From positions 1 to 17,889 of the forward strand of contig SKXS01000015.1 in assembly GCA_007128345.1 (NCBI GenBank): 17,889 bases of DNA, in the 5' to 3' direction. A program made the position numbers and the translations under genes. This stretch comes from Spirochaetia bacterium (GTDB lineage: Bacteria; Spirochaetota; Spirochaetia; PWKH01). The notes beneath the pieces were generated by a model that made no database searches, had not been told where the DNA came from, and saw only the letters and a program-made list of their open reading frames with translations. Below are positions 1-6,784 of the stretch, piece by piece. Position 1 is the stretch's first letter; every line of letters begins with the position of its first letter.

Positions 1-1395
1 GATGAGGCTGCCAGCAGGCTGAAGATGGAAATTGAGAGCCAGCCCATTGAGCTCGACAAGATACAGCGCCGCATGCTTCAGCTCTCCATTGAGAAGCAGG
101 CGCTGGAGAAGGAAGAGGATGCTGCATCGAAGGAACGTCTGTCAAAGATACAGAAGGAGCTCTCTGAGCTTAAGGGCAAGCGGGATGCCATGCACCTTCA
201 ATGGCAGAATGAGAAGCAGGTTATTGATGAGATTCGCACGCTCAAAGCTGAACTGGAGCAGCTGAAAGCTGAGGAAGCCCAGGCGGAACGGTCGGGAAAT
301 CTCGGACGCGCAGCTGAGATCAAGCATGGCTTGATTCCCCAGCTCACCAAATCCCTTGAACAGAAGGCGGAGAGCCTCCAGCAGCTCCAGGATCAGGGAA
401 CCTTGCTCAGGGAAGAGGTATCCGATGACGACATTGCCGCAGTGGTCTCCAACTGGACCGGCATACCTATAAGCAAGATGCTCTCCTCTGAAATGGAAAA
501 GTACCTGCGACTTGAGCAGACTCTTGAGAGTCGGGTCGTCGGGCAGAGTCGGGCCATAGAAGCTGTTGCCAACTCTATCAGGAGAAATAAGACCGGTCTG
601 GCCGATGAGCGCAGGCCGCTGGGCTCATTCATATTCCTCGGTCCAACCGGTGTGGGCAAGACTGAGCTGGCCAAAACATTGGCTGATTTTCTCTTCGATG
701 ACGAACGAGCTCTTACCCGAATCGATATGAGCGAGTATATGGAGAAGCATGCCGTCTCCAGGCTTATTGGGGCCCCTCCTGGATATGTCGGATATGACCA
801 GGGAGGCCAGCTGACCGAAGCTGTCCGCCGGCGGCCTTATTCGGTGGTCCTCTTTGACGAGATTGAGAAAGCCCATCCCGATGTGTTCAACGTGCTGCTC
901 CAGCTGCTGGATGACGGAAGGCTGACTGACGGACAGGGGAGGATCGTTGACTTCAGGAACACTATCGTCATCATGACAAGCAATCTGGGAAGCCAGCTTA
1001 TACTTCAGACACAAGATGCCGAGGAGATTTCAGCGCAGATCGATGCGTTGTGCAGACAGACCTTCAAGCCTGAGTTCCTCAACCGGGTGGACGAAATCAT
1101 TGTCTTCAACCGCCTGGCAGAAGAGCACATACGAAGCATAGTCAAAATCCAGCTCGGACTGCTGGAAAAACGGCTTGTTGCGCGAAACCTGTCGATGCAG
1201 GTAACCGATGATGCGGTTTCATTCCTGCTTCGCGCAGGCTATGATCCCGCGTTCGGGGCGCGGCCTATCCGCCGGGCAATCCAGCACCATGTGCAGGACA
1301 AGCTTGCGCTCCTCATTCTGGACGGAACGTTCAAGGAAGGCGAGACGATCAAAGTGGATGCGCATGGAGATGAGCTGATCTTTTCACAGGCGTAG
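1..1395 (+). CDS. clpB: ATP-dependent chaperone ClpB, C-terminal part (5' end outside the window)
   Basis: ClpB is a cytoplasmic hexameric disaggregase that pulls polypeptides out of aggregates together with DnaK. The reading frame is open from base 1, so this is the C-terminal 464 residues of a protein usually about 860 long. Visible residues 1-145 are the coiled-coil middle (M) domain, which is Glu/Lys/Leu-rich and full length; this domain separates ClpB from ClpA and ClpC. It is followed by NWTGIPISKM at the start of the second ATPase domain. Walker A GPTGVGKT is near residue 214 (bases 640-663) and Walker B VVLFDE near 282-287, then the pore-loop region with GYVGYDQGG and the sensor region TSNLGS. 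The C-terminal small domain contains GARPIRRAIQ. The last 12 bases overlap the end of the convergent gene on the other strand. Identification is secure. Start, promoter and N-terminal domain are not visible. Confidence 0.96.
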   Translation, partial: DEAASRLKMEIESQPIELDKIQRRMLQLSIEKQALEKEEDAASKERLSKIQKELSELKGKRDAMHLQWQNEKQVIDEIRTLKAELEQLKAEEAQAERSGNLGRAAEIKHGLIPQLTKSLEQKAESLQQLQDQGTLLREEVSDDDIAAVVSNWTGIPISKMLSSEMEKYLRLEQTLESRVVGQSRAIEAVANSIRRNKTGLADERRPLGSFIFLGPTGVGKTELAKTLADFLFDDERALTRIDMSEYMEKHAVSRLIGAPPGYVGYDQGGQLTEAVRRRPYSVVLFDEIEKAHPDVFNVLLQLLDDGRLTDGQGRIVDFRNTIVIMTSNLGSQLILQTQDAEEISAQIDALCRQTFKPEFLNRVDEIIVFNRLAEEHIRSIVKIQLGLLEKRLVARNLSMQVTDDAVSFLLRAGYDPAFGARPIRRAIQHHVQDKLALLILDGTFKEGETIKVDAHGDELIFSQA

Positions 1396-1974
1396 GAACG
1401 CTTCCGGGGTGTCGATATCGGTGGTGTACGCGGGGTCGCTGGCGTGGTACAGCGTAACCGCATGACGGGAGAGCACCTGCTCCATGGAAGCATGTGCCTG
1501 CTCTCCCAGGGCAGTTTCAGCCACGCTGCGCCTGCAGACCACCGGATGCCCCGGCACACCGTCTACATAGGGACGGAGGACATCGGCAGCATCGGTAAGT
1601 GATTCCCAATAGGAGAGCAACGATGCAATATGGGTGTGCCGCAGCAGGGGCATGTCCGCATGGACGATGAGGAACACCTCTGCATCTCCCAGCAGGCGCA
1701 TCCCTGTCTGGATTGACGAGAACATACCCCGCTGGTACCCGTAGTTTCTGGCAAAGCGGATACCCGGGTACTGCGGTGCAACTACTGACTCGAGTTCGTC
1801 ACCACGGTACCCGGTAACTATGATCACCGCTGATGTGACAGATATGAGTGCTTCTATTACATGAAAGATCATAGGCTTACCGGAAACCTCCAGCATTGGT
1901 TTCCATACACCCATACGTGAAGAGGTGCCTGCAGCAGGAATAATGCCGGTAATCATGGGGATGCAGTCTAGCAC
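1384..1974 (-). CDS. MobA/MocA-like nucleotidyltransferase (NTP_transf_3 type)
   Basis: This 196-residue protein has the GT-A fold signature of MobA-like NTP transferases. Counting from the GTG start, residues 13-25 read PAAGTSSRMGVWK, the nucleotide-binding loop. HADMP at 105-109 supplies the metal-binding Asp, GHPVV lies at 142-146, and DIDTP at 186-190 is the second metal site. This pattern resembles the MocA (molybdopterin cytidylyltransferase) branch, which activates a cofactor or sugar-like substrate with CTP or GTP. The substrate cannot be read from sequence and no molybdenum-cofactor genes are in view, so no symbol is given. The GTG at 1974 is chosen because AGGGGT lies 8 bases upstream. 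An ATG at 1956 (MITGIIPAAG) keeps the whole domain but has no clear ribosome binding site. The 3' end overlaps clpB convergently by 12 bases. It starts 39 bases from the divergent DUF554 gene. Confidence 0.82.
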   Translation of the reverse strand: MLDCIPMITGIIPAAGTSSRMGVWKPMLEVSGKPMIFHVIEALISVTSAVIIVTGYRGDELESVVAPQYPGIRFARNYGYQRGMFSSIQTGMRLLGDAEVFLIVHADMPLLRHTHIASLLSYWESLTDAADVLRPYVDGVPGHPVVCRRSVAETALGEQAHASMEQVLSRHAVTLYHASDPAYTTDIDTPEAFLRL

Positions 1975-1976
1975 AA

Positions 1977-2005
1977 TTGCATACCCCTGCCAATATACGT
2001 ATAAT
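1977..2005 (+). promoter_or_regulatory. Sigma-70-type promoter of the DUF554 gene, likely giving a leaderless mRNA
   Basis: A -35 box TTGCAT (1977-1982) and a perfect -10 box TATAAT (2000-2005) are separated by exactly 17 bases. The expected transcription start is about 2011-2013, only 1-3 bases before the ATG at 2014. No Shine-Dalgarno sequence precedes that ATG; the bases there are ATCTCCT. The -35 box also lies two bases from the GTG of the divergent nucleotidyltransferase gene, so the two genes may compete for polymerase. Confidence 0.7.
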
Positions 2006-2013
2006 CATCTCCT

Positions 2014-2766
2014 ATGATTGCAACTGTCATCAACTGCATCGCTGTGTTTCTCGGTTCCATGATCGGGCTTTTCTTCCATGCGCACATCCGTGAAGGGCTC
2101 AAGGAAGTGGTCTTCATTAGTGCGGGGATGATCTCTCTGCTCATAGGATTCTCCATGGCCATGGGAACAAGCAGCTACATGGGTGTGCTTTTTGCCATAG
2201 CCGCAGGAGGCATCATTGGCTACCTGCTTGATATTGAAGGGAGAATCCTTCGCGTTGGGGGATTCTTTGAGCGTGTGTCACACAGAAAACGGACTGAAAC
2301 CACGTATGTAGAAGACAACATTACTATTCAGGAGAAGAGGAACTTTGCAGTGGGTTTCCTTAACGCTTCGGTTCTCTTCTGTGTAGGCGCCATGACAATC
2401 GTCGGGGCCATCCGTGCAGGAGCGGAGGGGGACTATGAGCTGATTCTCGTGAAGTCCATGATGGACGGATTTATGGCTATTATGTTTACCGCTGCGTACG
2501 GCATAGGCGTTGCCTTCTCCATCATCACTATATTGGTCTACCAGGGGGGACTCACCCTGCTGGCGACGCAGCTTGCTCCTCTCATGGGTGAACAGGGACT
2601 CAACGAACTCTCTGCGGTCGGGGGAGTGCTGGTCATCATGATCGGGCTGAACCTGCTGAACCTCAGGAGCATCAAGACAGGGAACTTCATTCCCGCACTG
2701 CTGCTTGTGCCCCTGATCCTCTGGGCCCAACCTGTTATCAGCGGGATATTCCATCGTTTTTTCTGA
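2014..2766 (+). CDS. DUF554 family integral membrane protein
   Basis: A 250-residue hydrophobic protein matching the DUF554 family (E. coli YqgA, Bacillus YdfK), whose function is not established. The N-terminus, with MIATVINCIAVFLGSMIGLFF followed by LKEVVFISAGMISLLIGF, is typical of the family and fixes the ATG at 2014. Membrane segments can be seen around residues 3-22, 33-50, 55-72, 110-130, 140-165, 167-190, 198-217 and 224-245. A polar loop carries KRTETTYVEDN near residues 90-100. It is probably an inner-membrane transporter or channel, but no substrate can be inferred. A strong promoter immediately upstream and the lack of a ribosome binding site suggest leaderless translation. The gene converges on glgP with 41 bases between the stop codons, and no clear terminator was seen there. 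Confidence 0.88.
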   Translation: MIATVINCIAVFLGSMIGLFFHAHIREGLKEVVFISAGMISLLIGFSMAMGTSSYMGVLFAIAAGGIIGYLLDIEGRILRVGGFFERVSHRKRTETTYVEDNITIQEKRNFAVGFLNASVLFCVGAMTIVGAIRAGAEGDYELILVKSMMDGFMAIMFTAAYGIGVAFSIITILVYQGGLTLLATQLAPLMGEQGLNELSAVGGVLVIMIGLNLLNLRSIKTGNFIPALLLVPLILWAQPVISGIFHRFF

Positions 2767-2807
2767 TGCTCCCCAGATACCGAGTGGTTGTGTTCCCGTC
2801 TGTTCAG

Positions 2808-5351
2808 CTAATGTCCACCGAGATAATTGCCATTGTTCTCAGCCTTTGCGTCTTCAAGGGCAGCTTCAGCGGAATCAAAAACCTTGGTGGGACACGACTC
2901 GACATTCCAGATCTCCTTTGCATACTGAGCGATGGTCCTGTCCGATGAGAATTTGCTCGATGCGGCGATGTTGATGACCGCCCTCCGGTTCCACTCATCG
3001 AAGCTGTCGCGGTAGAGGTTCCTGGCCTTGCTGTGCGCTGTGCTGTAGGAGGTGAGATCAGCGAAGTGCCGGTAACGGTCACCTTCATCAAAGAGCGATC
3101 TTCTGAGGGGCTCAAAGATGCCCGGTTCCGAGAAATTAAAATACCCGGTGAGAATCAGGTCCATAGCCCGTCTGATCTCATCGTTGGCGGTACAGTAATC
3201 GTAGGGATCGTAGCTGTCCTTCAGTGAATCAATCTCCTCAGCGGTATGCCCGAAAATGAAGACATTCTCCTTGCCAGCCTGCTCGACTATCTCAATGTTT
3301 GCTCCGTCCAAGGTGCCTAGGGTGAGGGCCCCGTTGCACATGAACTTCATGTTCCCCGTCCCTGACGCCTCCGTCCCCGCAGTGGAAATCTGTTCGGAGA
3401 TGTTTGTAGCAGGAATGATTCTCTCTGCCATGGTGACCCGGTAGTTGGGAAGGAAGTGCACCTTGAGCTTCCCATGTATGGACGCATCACGGTTGATGAC
3501 ATCCGCAATGCTGCAGATGAATTTGATGATGAGCTTGGCCAGTACGTATCCTGGAGCTGCCTTACCCCCGAATAGAAAGGTGACCGCAGGAAAATCCTTC
3601 GCGTCTCCGTCGCGCATGCGGTTGTACAGCATGATGATATGTATTGCATTGAGCAGCTGTCTCTTGTACTCATGAATCCGCTTGACCTGGGTGTCAAAGA
3701 TGCTGTCAACGTCCACCTTCCAGCCGAAGTCCCGGTATATGTACTGTGCGGCCTGCTCCTTCGCCGTTTTCTTGACTTTGCTGAAGGCCTCCCTGAATGA
3801 GCTGTCATCCGCAAAGGGACGCAGGTCTTCGATCTTCCTGAAATCAGTGATCCAACGCTCACCGATAGCGTCGGTGATAAGCTGGGCGAGGGGAGGGTTG
3901 GCGTTCAGAAGCCACCTGCGCTGTGAAATCCCGTTGGTCTTGTTGTTGAACCGCTCAGGGAACATTGCCGACAGTTCGGGGAACATTCTGCTTTTCAGCA
4001 GTTCGGTATGCAGTGCGGCAACCCCGTTAGTCGAGTGGGAGCCGACGATTGACAGATTGGCCATCCTGACCTGTTTCGGGGCACTCTCCTCAATAATGCT
4101 CATACGGGAAATCTTCTGCATCTCACCGGGAAAGAAGGTGATCGCCCGCTTGAGGAAGCGGTGGTTGATCTCATAGATGATCTGCAGGTGCCTGGGGAGG
4201 TTTGCCTCAAGCATGGGAACCGGCCACTTCTCAAGGGCTTCAGGCATGAGCGTATGGTTGGTGTAGCCCATGGTCTTCTGCAAAATATCCCATGCAGTGT
4301 CCCAGTCAAGTTCCTCCTCATCAATGAGCAGCCGCATGAGTTCCGGTATGGCGAGGGAGGGATGGGTGTCGTTGAGCTGGATTGCCACATAGTTGGGGAA
4401 TTCCTCCCAGGACACCGCATACTTTTTAAACCGCCGGAATATGTCAGCCAAGGAGCAGGCAACGAAGAAATACTGCTGCTTGAGCCTCAGTTCCTTGCCG
4501 AGGTAGAGGTTGTCGTTGGGGTAGAGGACCTGGGAGAGGTTTTCAGCCATAACCTTGGCCTTCACTGCCTCAACATAGTCGCCCTCACTGAAATCCTGGA
4601 AGTTGAAACCCTCGGATGCCCGGGAGCTCCATAGCCTGAGGGTATTGACGGTCTTGCCTCCGTGCCCGACAATGGGCGTATCGTAGGCGAGTCCGTTAAT
4701 CTGCTGGGTATCAACCCATGAGCAGACCCGCCGTCCCCTGCGTACCATGCTCTCCACCTTGCCGCCGAAACTGACCGGCACTACGATATCACGCCGTTCA
4801 ACTTCCCACGGGTTTCCGAATCTGAGCCAGTCGTCGGGCTCCTCCTTCTGATACCCGTTGATGATCTGCTGGCGGAATATTCCGTAGTTGTATCTGATGC
4901 CGTACCCGAAGGCAGGGAGCTCCATGGTGGCCATGGAGTCCAGGAAGCATGCGGCCAGGCGGCCGAGTCCCCCGTTGCCCAGCCCGGCATCTACTTCCTG
5001 CTCAGCAATTTCCTCAAAGCCGTATCCCAGGTCCATGAGGGCCTGTTTTGCGGTATCTTCAAGGGGGAGATTGACGGCGTTGTTGCCCATTGCTCGGCCC
5101 ATGAGGAACTCCAGGGAGAGGTAGTAGACGCGCTTCACCCTGAGATCATGGTGCTGCTGCTGCGTGTGGATCCACTGGTGAATAAGCCGGTCACGTATTG
5201 AGTATGCCAAAGCCATGAACCGGTCCTTTTCCGTTGTGGAGTAGCGGTCACAGCTGAGGGTATATTTCAAGTGTTCTGCAAAATCCCACTTGATGGATTC
5301 ACTATCCCGTCCAAATCGAATGTTGAGCTTTTCCATCATTTCCTTCTGCAT
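2808..5351 (-). CDS. glgP: Glycogen/starch/maltodextrin phosphorylase
   Basis: Glycogen phosphorylase releases glucose-1-phosphate from alpha-1,4-glucans using phosphate and pyridoxal phosphate, in the cytoplasm. This 847-residue GT35 protein has YYLSLEFLMGR (76-86), AGLGNGGLGR (122-131) and QLNDTHPSLAIPELMR. The cofactor motif EASGTGNMK ends at Lys669, the PLP lysine, whose codon is at 3345-3347. The family usually ends soon after YAKEIWNVE. Here about 28 further residues follow, rich in Ala, Glu and Asp, so there is a short C-terminal extension. The start at 5351 gives MQKEMMEKLN. Two internal ATGs at residues 5 and 6 are preceded by AAGGA, so the true start could be 12-15 bases further in. 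The gene is alone on its strand, with its own promoter candidate at 5412-5440. It implies glycogen or maltodextrin use. No other glycogen gene is in the window. Confidence 0.96.
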   Translation of the reverse strand: MQKEMMEKLNIRFGRDSESIKWDFAEHLKYTLSCDRYSTTEKDRFMALAYSIRDRLIHQWIHTQQQHHDLRVKRVYYLSLEFLMGRAMGNNAVNLPLEDTAKQALMDLGYGFEEIAEQEVDAGLGNGGLGRLAACFLDSMATMELPAFGYGIRYNYGIFRQQIINGYQKEEPDDWLRFGNPWEVERRDIVVPVSFGGKVESMVRRGRRVCSWVDTQQINGLAYDTPIVGHGGKTVNTLRLWSSRASEGFNFQDFSEGDYVEAVKAKVMAENLSQVLYPNDNLYLGKELRLKQQYFFVACSLADIFRRFKKYAVSWEEFPNYVAIQLNDTHPSLAIPELMRLLIDEEELDWDTAWDILQKTMGYTNHTLMPEALEKWPVPMLEANLPRHLQIIYEINHRFLKRAITFFPGEMQKISRMSIIEESAPKQVRMANLSIVGSHSTNGVAALHTELLKSRMFPELSAMFPERFNNKTNGISQRRWLLNANPPLAQLITDAIGERWITDFRKIEDLRPFADDSSFREAFSKVKKTAKEQAAQYIYRDFGWKVDVDSIFDTQVKRIHEYKRQLLNAIHIIMLYNRMRDGDAKDFPAVTFLFGGKAAPGYVLAKLIIKFICSIADVINRDASIHGKLKVHFLPNYRVTMAERIIPATNISEQISTAGTEASGTGNMKFMCNGALTLGTLDGANIEIVEQAGKENVFIFGHTAEEIDSLKDSYDPYDYCTANDEIRRAMDLILTGYFNFSEPGIFEPLRRSLFDEGDRYRHFADLTSYSTAHSKARNLYRDSFDEWNRRAVINIAASSKFSSDRTIAQYAKEIWNVESCPTKVFDSAEAALEDAKAENNGNYLGGH

Positions 5352-5411
5352 GGTTGGCTTCTCGACCGATATGCCATGCGCATGTATTGATTATAATCCT
5401 TTTATCTGCTA

Positions 5412-5440
5412 TATATAGTACGCTGCAGGAAATTATGCAA
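5412..5440 (-). promoter_or_regulatory. Candidate sigma-70 promoter of glgP
   Basis: Read on the minus strand, TTGCAT (5440-5435) is followed after 17 bases by TATATA (5417-5412). Transcription would start near 5405 and give a leader of about 54 bases before the ATG at 5351. The -35 sequence and spacing are the same as at the DUF554 promoter. The leader contains a perfect 10-base palindrome, CATGCGCATG, at 5375-5384. Confidence 0.55.
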
Positions 5441-5456
5441 CAAGGGCCGGTTTCAC

Positions 5457-5485
5457 TTGACAAAAAAATGCAGCTTTGGTACCTT
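5457..5485 (+). promoter_or_regulatory. Candidate promoter of the tRNA-Thr / rpmG / secE / nusG cluster
   Basis: A consensus -35 box TTGACA (5457-5462) is followed after 17 bases by TACCTT (5480-5485), a weak -10 that keeps the important A at position 2 and T at position 6. Transcription would start near 5492, 28 bases before the mature tRNA-Thr. No other good promoter was found between here and nusG, so this is the best candidate for the whole upstream part of the cluster. Confidence 0.5.
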
Positions 5486-5519
5486 CAGCTCTACGCGGAA
5501 CCAAAGGTGTTCGTAGTGT

Positions 5520-5592
5520 GCCCTTGTAGCTCAGTCGGCAGAGCACAACCATGGTAAGGTTGGGGTCACCGGTTCGAATCCGGTCGAGGGCT
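5520..5592 (+). tRNA. tRNA-Thr (anticodon GGT)
   Basis: A complete cloverleaf can be drawn. The acceptor arm GCCCTTG pairs with CGAGGGC (one G-T pair) and the discriminator is T. The D arm is GCTC/GAGC. The anticodon stem CAACC/GGTTG encloses the loop ATGGTAA with anticodon GGT at 5553-5555, reading ACC and ACT threonine codons. The T arm ACCGG-TTCGAAT-CCGGT is perfect. CCA is not encoded, so it must be added by the CCA-adding enzyme. It lies 29 bases before rpmG, presumably in the same transcript. Confidence 0.96.
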
Positions 5593-5621
5593 CGTCTGAT
5601 TTCTTTAGGAGATATACAATC

Positions 5622-5798
5622 ATGGCTAGCAAAAAAAAGGGTCCTGTAGAGAAAATTGCGCTCCAGTGCAGCGAATGCAAGCGCAAGAACTATACAACTG
5701 AAAAAAACAGGAAGAATATCCAGGGCAAGATGGAGTTCAACAAGTACTGCAAGTTTGACCGGAAGCACACCGTCCATAAGGAAGCCAAGATAAAGTAG
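5622..5798 (+). CDS. rpmG: 50S ribosomal protein L33
   Basis: A 58-residue basic protein: MASKKKGPVEKIALQCSECK, then RKNYTTEKNRKN, ending KHTVHKEAKIK. L33 sits near the E site of the large subunit. The RNYTT and KHTVH segments are family hallmarks. The first zinc knuckle CxxC is present (Cys16, Cys19). In the second, Cys43 is kept but the fourth position is Asp46, giving YCKFDRKH. The protein is therefore between the zinc-binding C+ form and the zinc-free C- form. Zinc binding is uncertain. The start is supported by AGGAG about 10 bases upstream. The gene is flanked by tRNA-Thr and tRNA-Trp in a gap too small for its own promoter. Confidence 0.93.
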   Translation: MASKKKGPVEKIALQCSECKRKNYTTEKNRKNIQGKMEFNKYCKFDRKHTVHKEAKIK

Positions 5799-5808
5799 TC
5801 TACTTCTC

Positions 5809-5882
5809 AGGCCAGTAGCTCCAACGGCTAGAGCGCCGGTCTCCAAAACCGGATGTTGCAGGTTCGAATCCTGCCTGGCCTG
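5809..5882 (+). tRNA. tRNA-Trp (anticodon CCA)
   Basis: The acceptor AGGCCAG pairs fully with CTGGCCT and the discriminator is G, as expected for tRNA-Trp. The D arm is GCTC/GAGC. The anticodon stem CCGGT/ACCGG holds the loop CTCCAAA with CCA at 5843-5845. The T arm is GCAGG-TTCGAAT-CCTGC. CCA is not encoded: CC and then seven Ts follow at 5883-5891. It lies between rpmG and secE, an order known from several bacterial phyla. Confidence 0.96.
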
Positions 5883-5911
5883 CCTTTTTTTGCATGTAAG
5901 GGGTGCAGGTA

Positions 5912-6091
5912 ATGAAAAAAATGATACGGTTTTTCAAAGAGAGCTACATGGAGCTTAAGCGGGTCGTGTGGCCCACCAGGGATACGGTAATTGCGTCCAC
6001 CAAGGTGGTCCTCATATCGGTACTGCTTTTTTCTGTCACCCTGGGTCTGCTTGATTTCCTTCTACTTCGCGGACTGGATATCATATTCTAA
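5912..6091 (+). CDS. secE: Preprotein translocase subunit SecE
   Basis: SecE is the small essential subunit that clamps SecY in the inner-membrane protein translocon. This 59-residue protein is the short, single-membrane-segment form. A basic amphipathic N-terminus (KKMIRFFKESYMELKRVVWPTR, in which ELKRVVWP is the family signature) precedes one hydrophobic helix at about residues 30-53. The ATG at 5912 is chosen over an in-frame GTG at 5903 because AAGGGG at 5898-5903 lies 8 bases before the ATG and covers the GTG itself. It is followed after 13 bases by nusG, the usual partner. Confidence 0.95.
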   Translation: MKKMIRFFKESYMELKRVVWPTRDTVIASTKVVLISVLLFSVTLGLLDFLLLRGLDIIF

Positions 6092-6104
6092 ATGGATGGT
6101 ATAG

Positions 6105-6662
6105 ATGGCTAAGGGCTGGTATGTTCTGCAGACCTATTCTGGGTATGAGAATAAGATTGAAAAGACAATCATGAAGCTCAAGGATGCAGATCCTGAGATT
6201 GATGAACATGTCGCTGATATCAAGGTTCCCTCGGAAGAAGTGGTCGAAGTAAAGGACGGAAAACGAAAGGTTGTCTCAAAGAAATTTCTGCCCGGCTATA
6301 TCCTGCTGGAAATGGACCTGCCGGAACTCGGCTGGAAGAGCGTGTGCGGAAAAATCCGCAGGATTGAAGGAGTCTCAGGCTTTGTAGGGACCATAGGGGT
6401 AACGAAACCCAGGCCTATAACTGACGAGGAAGCAAAGCGGATTCTCCAGAAGGCCGGTGAGATCAAGACTGAGCGGGTGCTCAGGCCGAAGGACACCTTC
6501 TCAGTGGGTGAGGCAGTGAGGATCATTGAAGGACCCTTTGACTCCTTTACCGGCACCATAGAGGATGTAAACTACGAGAAGGGCAAGCTGAAGGTGATGG
6601 TAGGTATTTTTGGACGCTCTACCCCCGTGGAAGTCGACTTCCTCCAGGTGGAAAAAATCTGA
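6105..6662 (+). CDS. nusG: Transcription termination/antitermination factor NusG
   Basis: NusG binds the beta' clamp of RNA polymerase and links it to Rho or to ribosomal protein S10. The 185-residue protein opens with KGWYVLQTYSGYENKIEKTI, the typical NGN-domain start, and has FLPGYILLEM near 61-70. A KOW domain lies around residues 133-165, with VGEAVRIIEGPFDSFTG then GRSTPVEV. There are no insertions between the two domains. The ribosome binding site is weak (GGATGG). A six-codon reading frame (MDGIDG, 6092-6112) begins one base after the secE stop codon and overlaps the nusG start, so translation may be coupled to secE. The stop TGA at 6660-6662 leaves a 122-base leader before rplK. Confidence 0.97.
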   Translation: MAKGWYVLQTYSGYENKIEKTIMKLKDADPEIDEHVADIKVPSEEVVEVKDGKRKVVSKKFLPGYILLEMDLPELGWKSVCGKIRRIEGVSGFVGTIGVTKPRPITDEEAKRILQKAGEIKTERVLRPKDTFSVGEAVRIIEGPFDSFTGTIEDVNYEKGKLKVMVGIFGRSTPVEVDFLQVEKI

Positions 6663-6696
6663 TTATTCGCCTGTAACGCATCAAAACGTGAATTAT

Positions 6697-6730
6697 TCGG
6701 CTATGGCCGATACCCTGTCCGTTGGACAGG
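6697..6730 (+). promoter_or_regulatory. Two tandem hairpins in the rplK leader
   Basis: TCGGC-TATG-GCCGA (6697-6710) and CCTGTCC-GTT-GGACAGG (6714-6730) form two perfect stems just upstream of the L1-type site. No U-tract follows either of them, so they are not intrinsic terminators. They may shape the leader or mark RNA processing between nusG and rplK. The fold is seen in the sequence and the role is inferred. Confidence 0.4.
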
Positions 6731-6734
6731 CATA

Positions 6735-6772
6735 TGTTGGGAGCCTGCTTCCGGGCAGGCGATCGTACCACA
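6735..6772 (+). promoter_or_regulatory. Ribosomal protein L1 autoregulatory mRNA site before rplK
   Basis: The element reads TGTTGGGAG, then stem GCCTGC (6743-6748), loop TTCCGG, GCAGGC (6755-6760), then GATCGTACCACA. The inner six-pair stem is closed by an outer TGG/CCA helix, extended by G-C and T-A pairs if one T bulges. Between the helices is an asymmetric loop of GA against GATCGTA. A GGGAG segment opposite UACCACA is how I remember L1-binding leaders upstream of rplK, which mimic the L1 site of 23S rRNA. The element touches the AAGGAG ribosome binding site (6772-6777), so bound L1 would block rplK-rplA translation. Confidence 0.6.
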
Positions 6773-6784
6773 AGGAGAGCTCAT

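Noticed and set aside
2767..2807. Looked for a shared terminator between the DUF554 gene and glgP
   Set aside because: No stem with a U-tract on either strand was found in these 41 bases.
4161..4634. A 157-residue plus-strand frame opposite glgP
   Set aside because: glgP is unmistakable and continuous here. The opposite frame has no family features.
5392..5397. Perfect TATAAT on the plus strand in the glgP/tRNA-Thr gap
   Set aside because: No matching -35 box lies 16-18 bases upstream, and the TTGACA promoter at 5457 fits the tRNA better. It remains a weak alternative.
6722..6784. Upstream in-frame extension of rplK
   Set aside because: It runs through the structured leader and ribosome binding site. 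Homology places the start at 6785.
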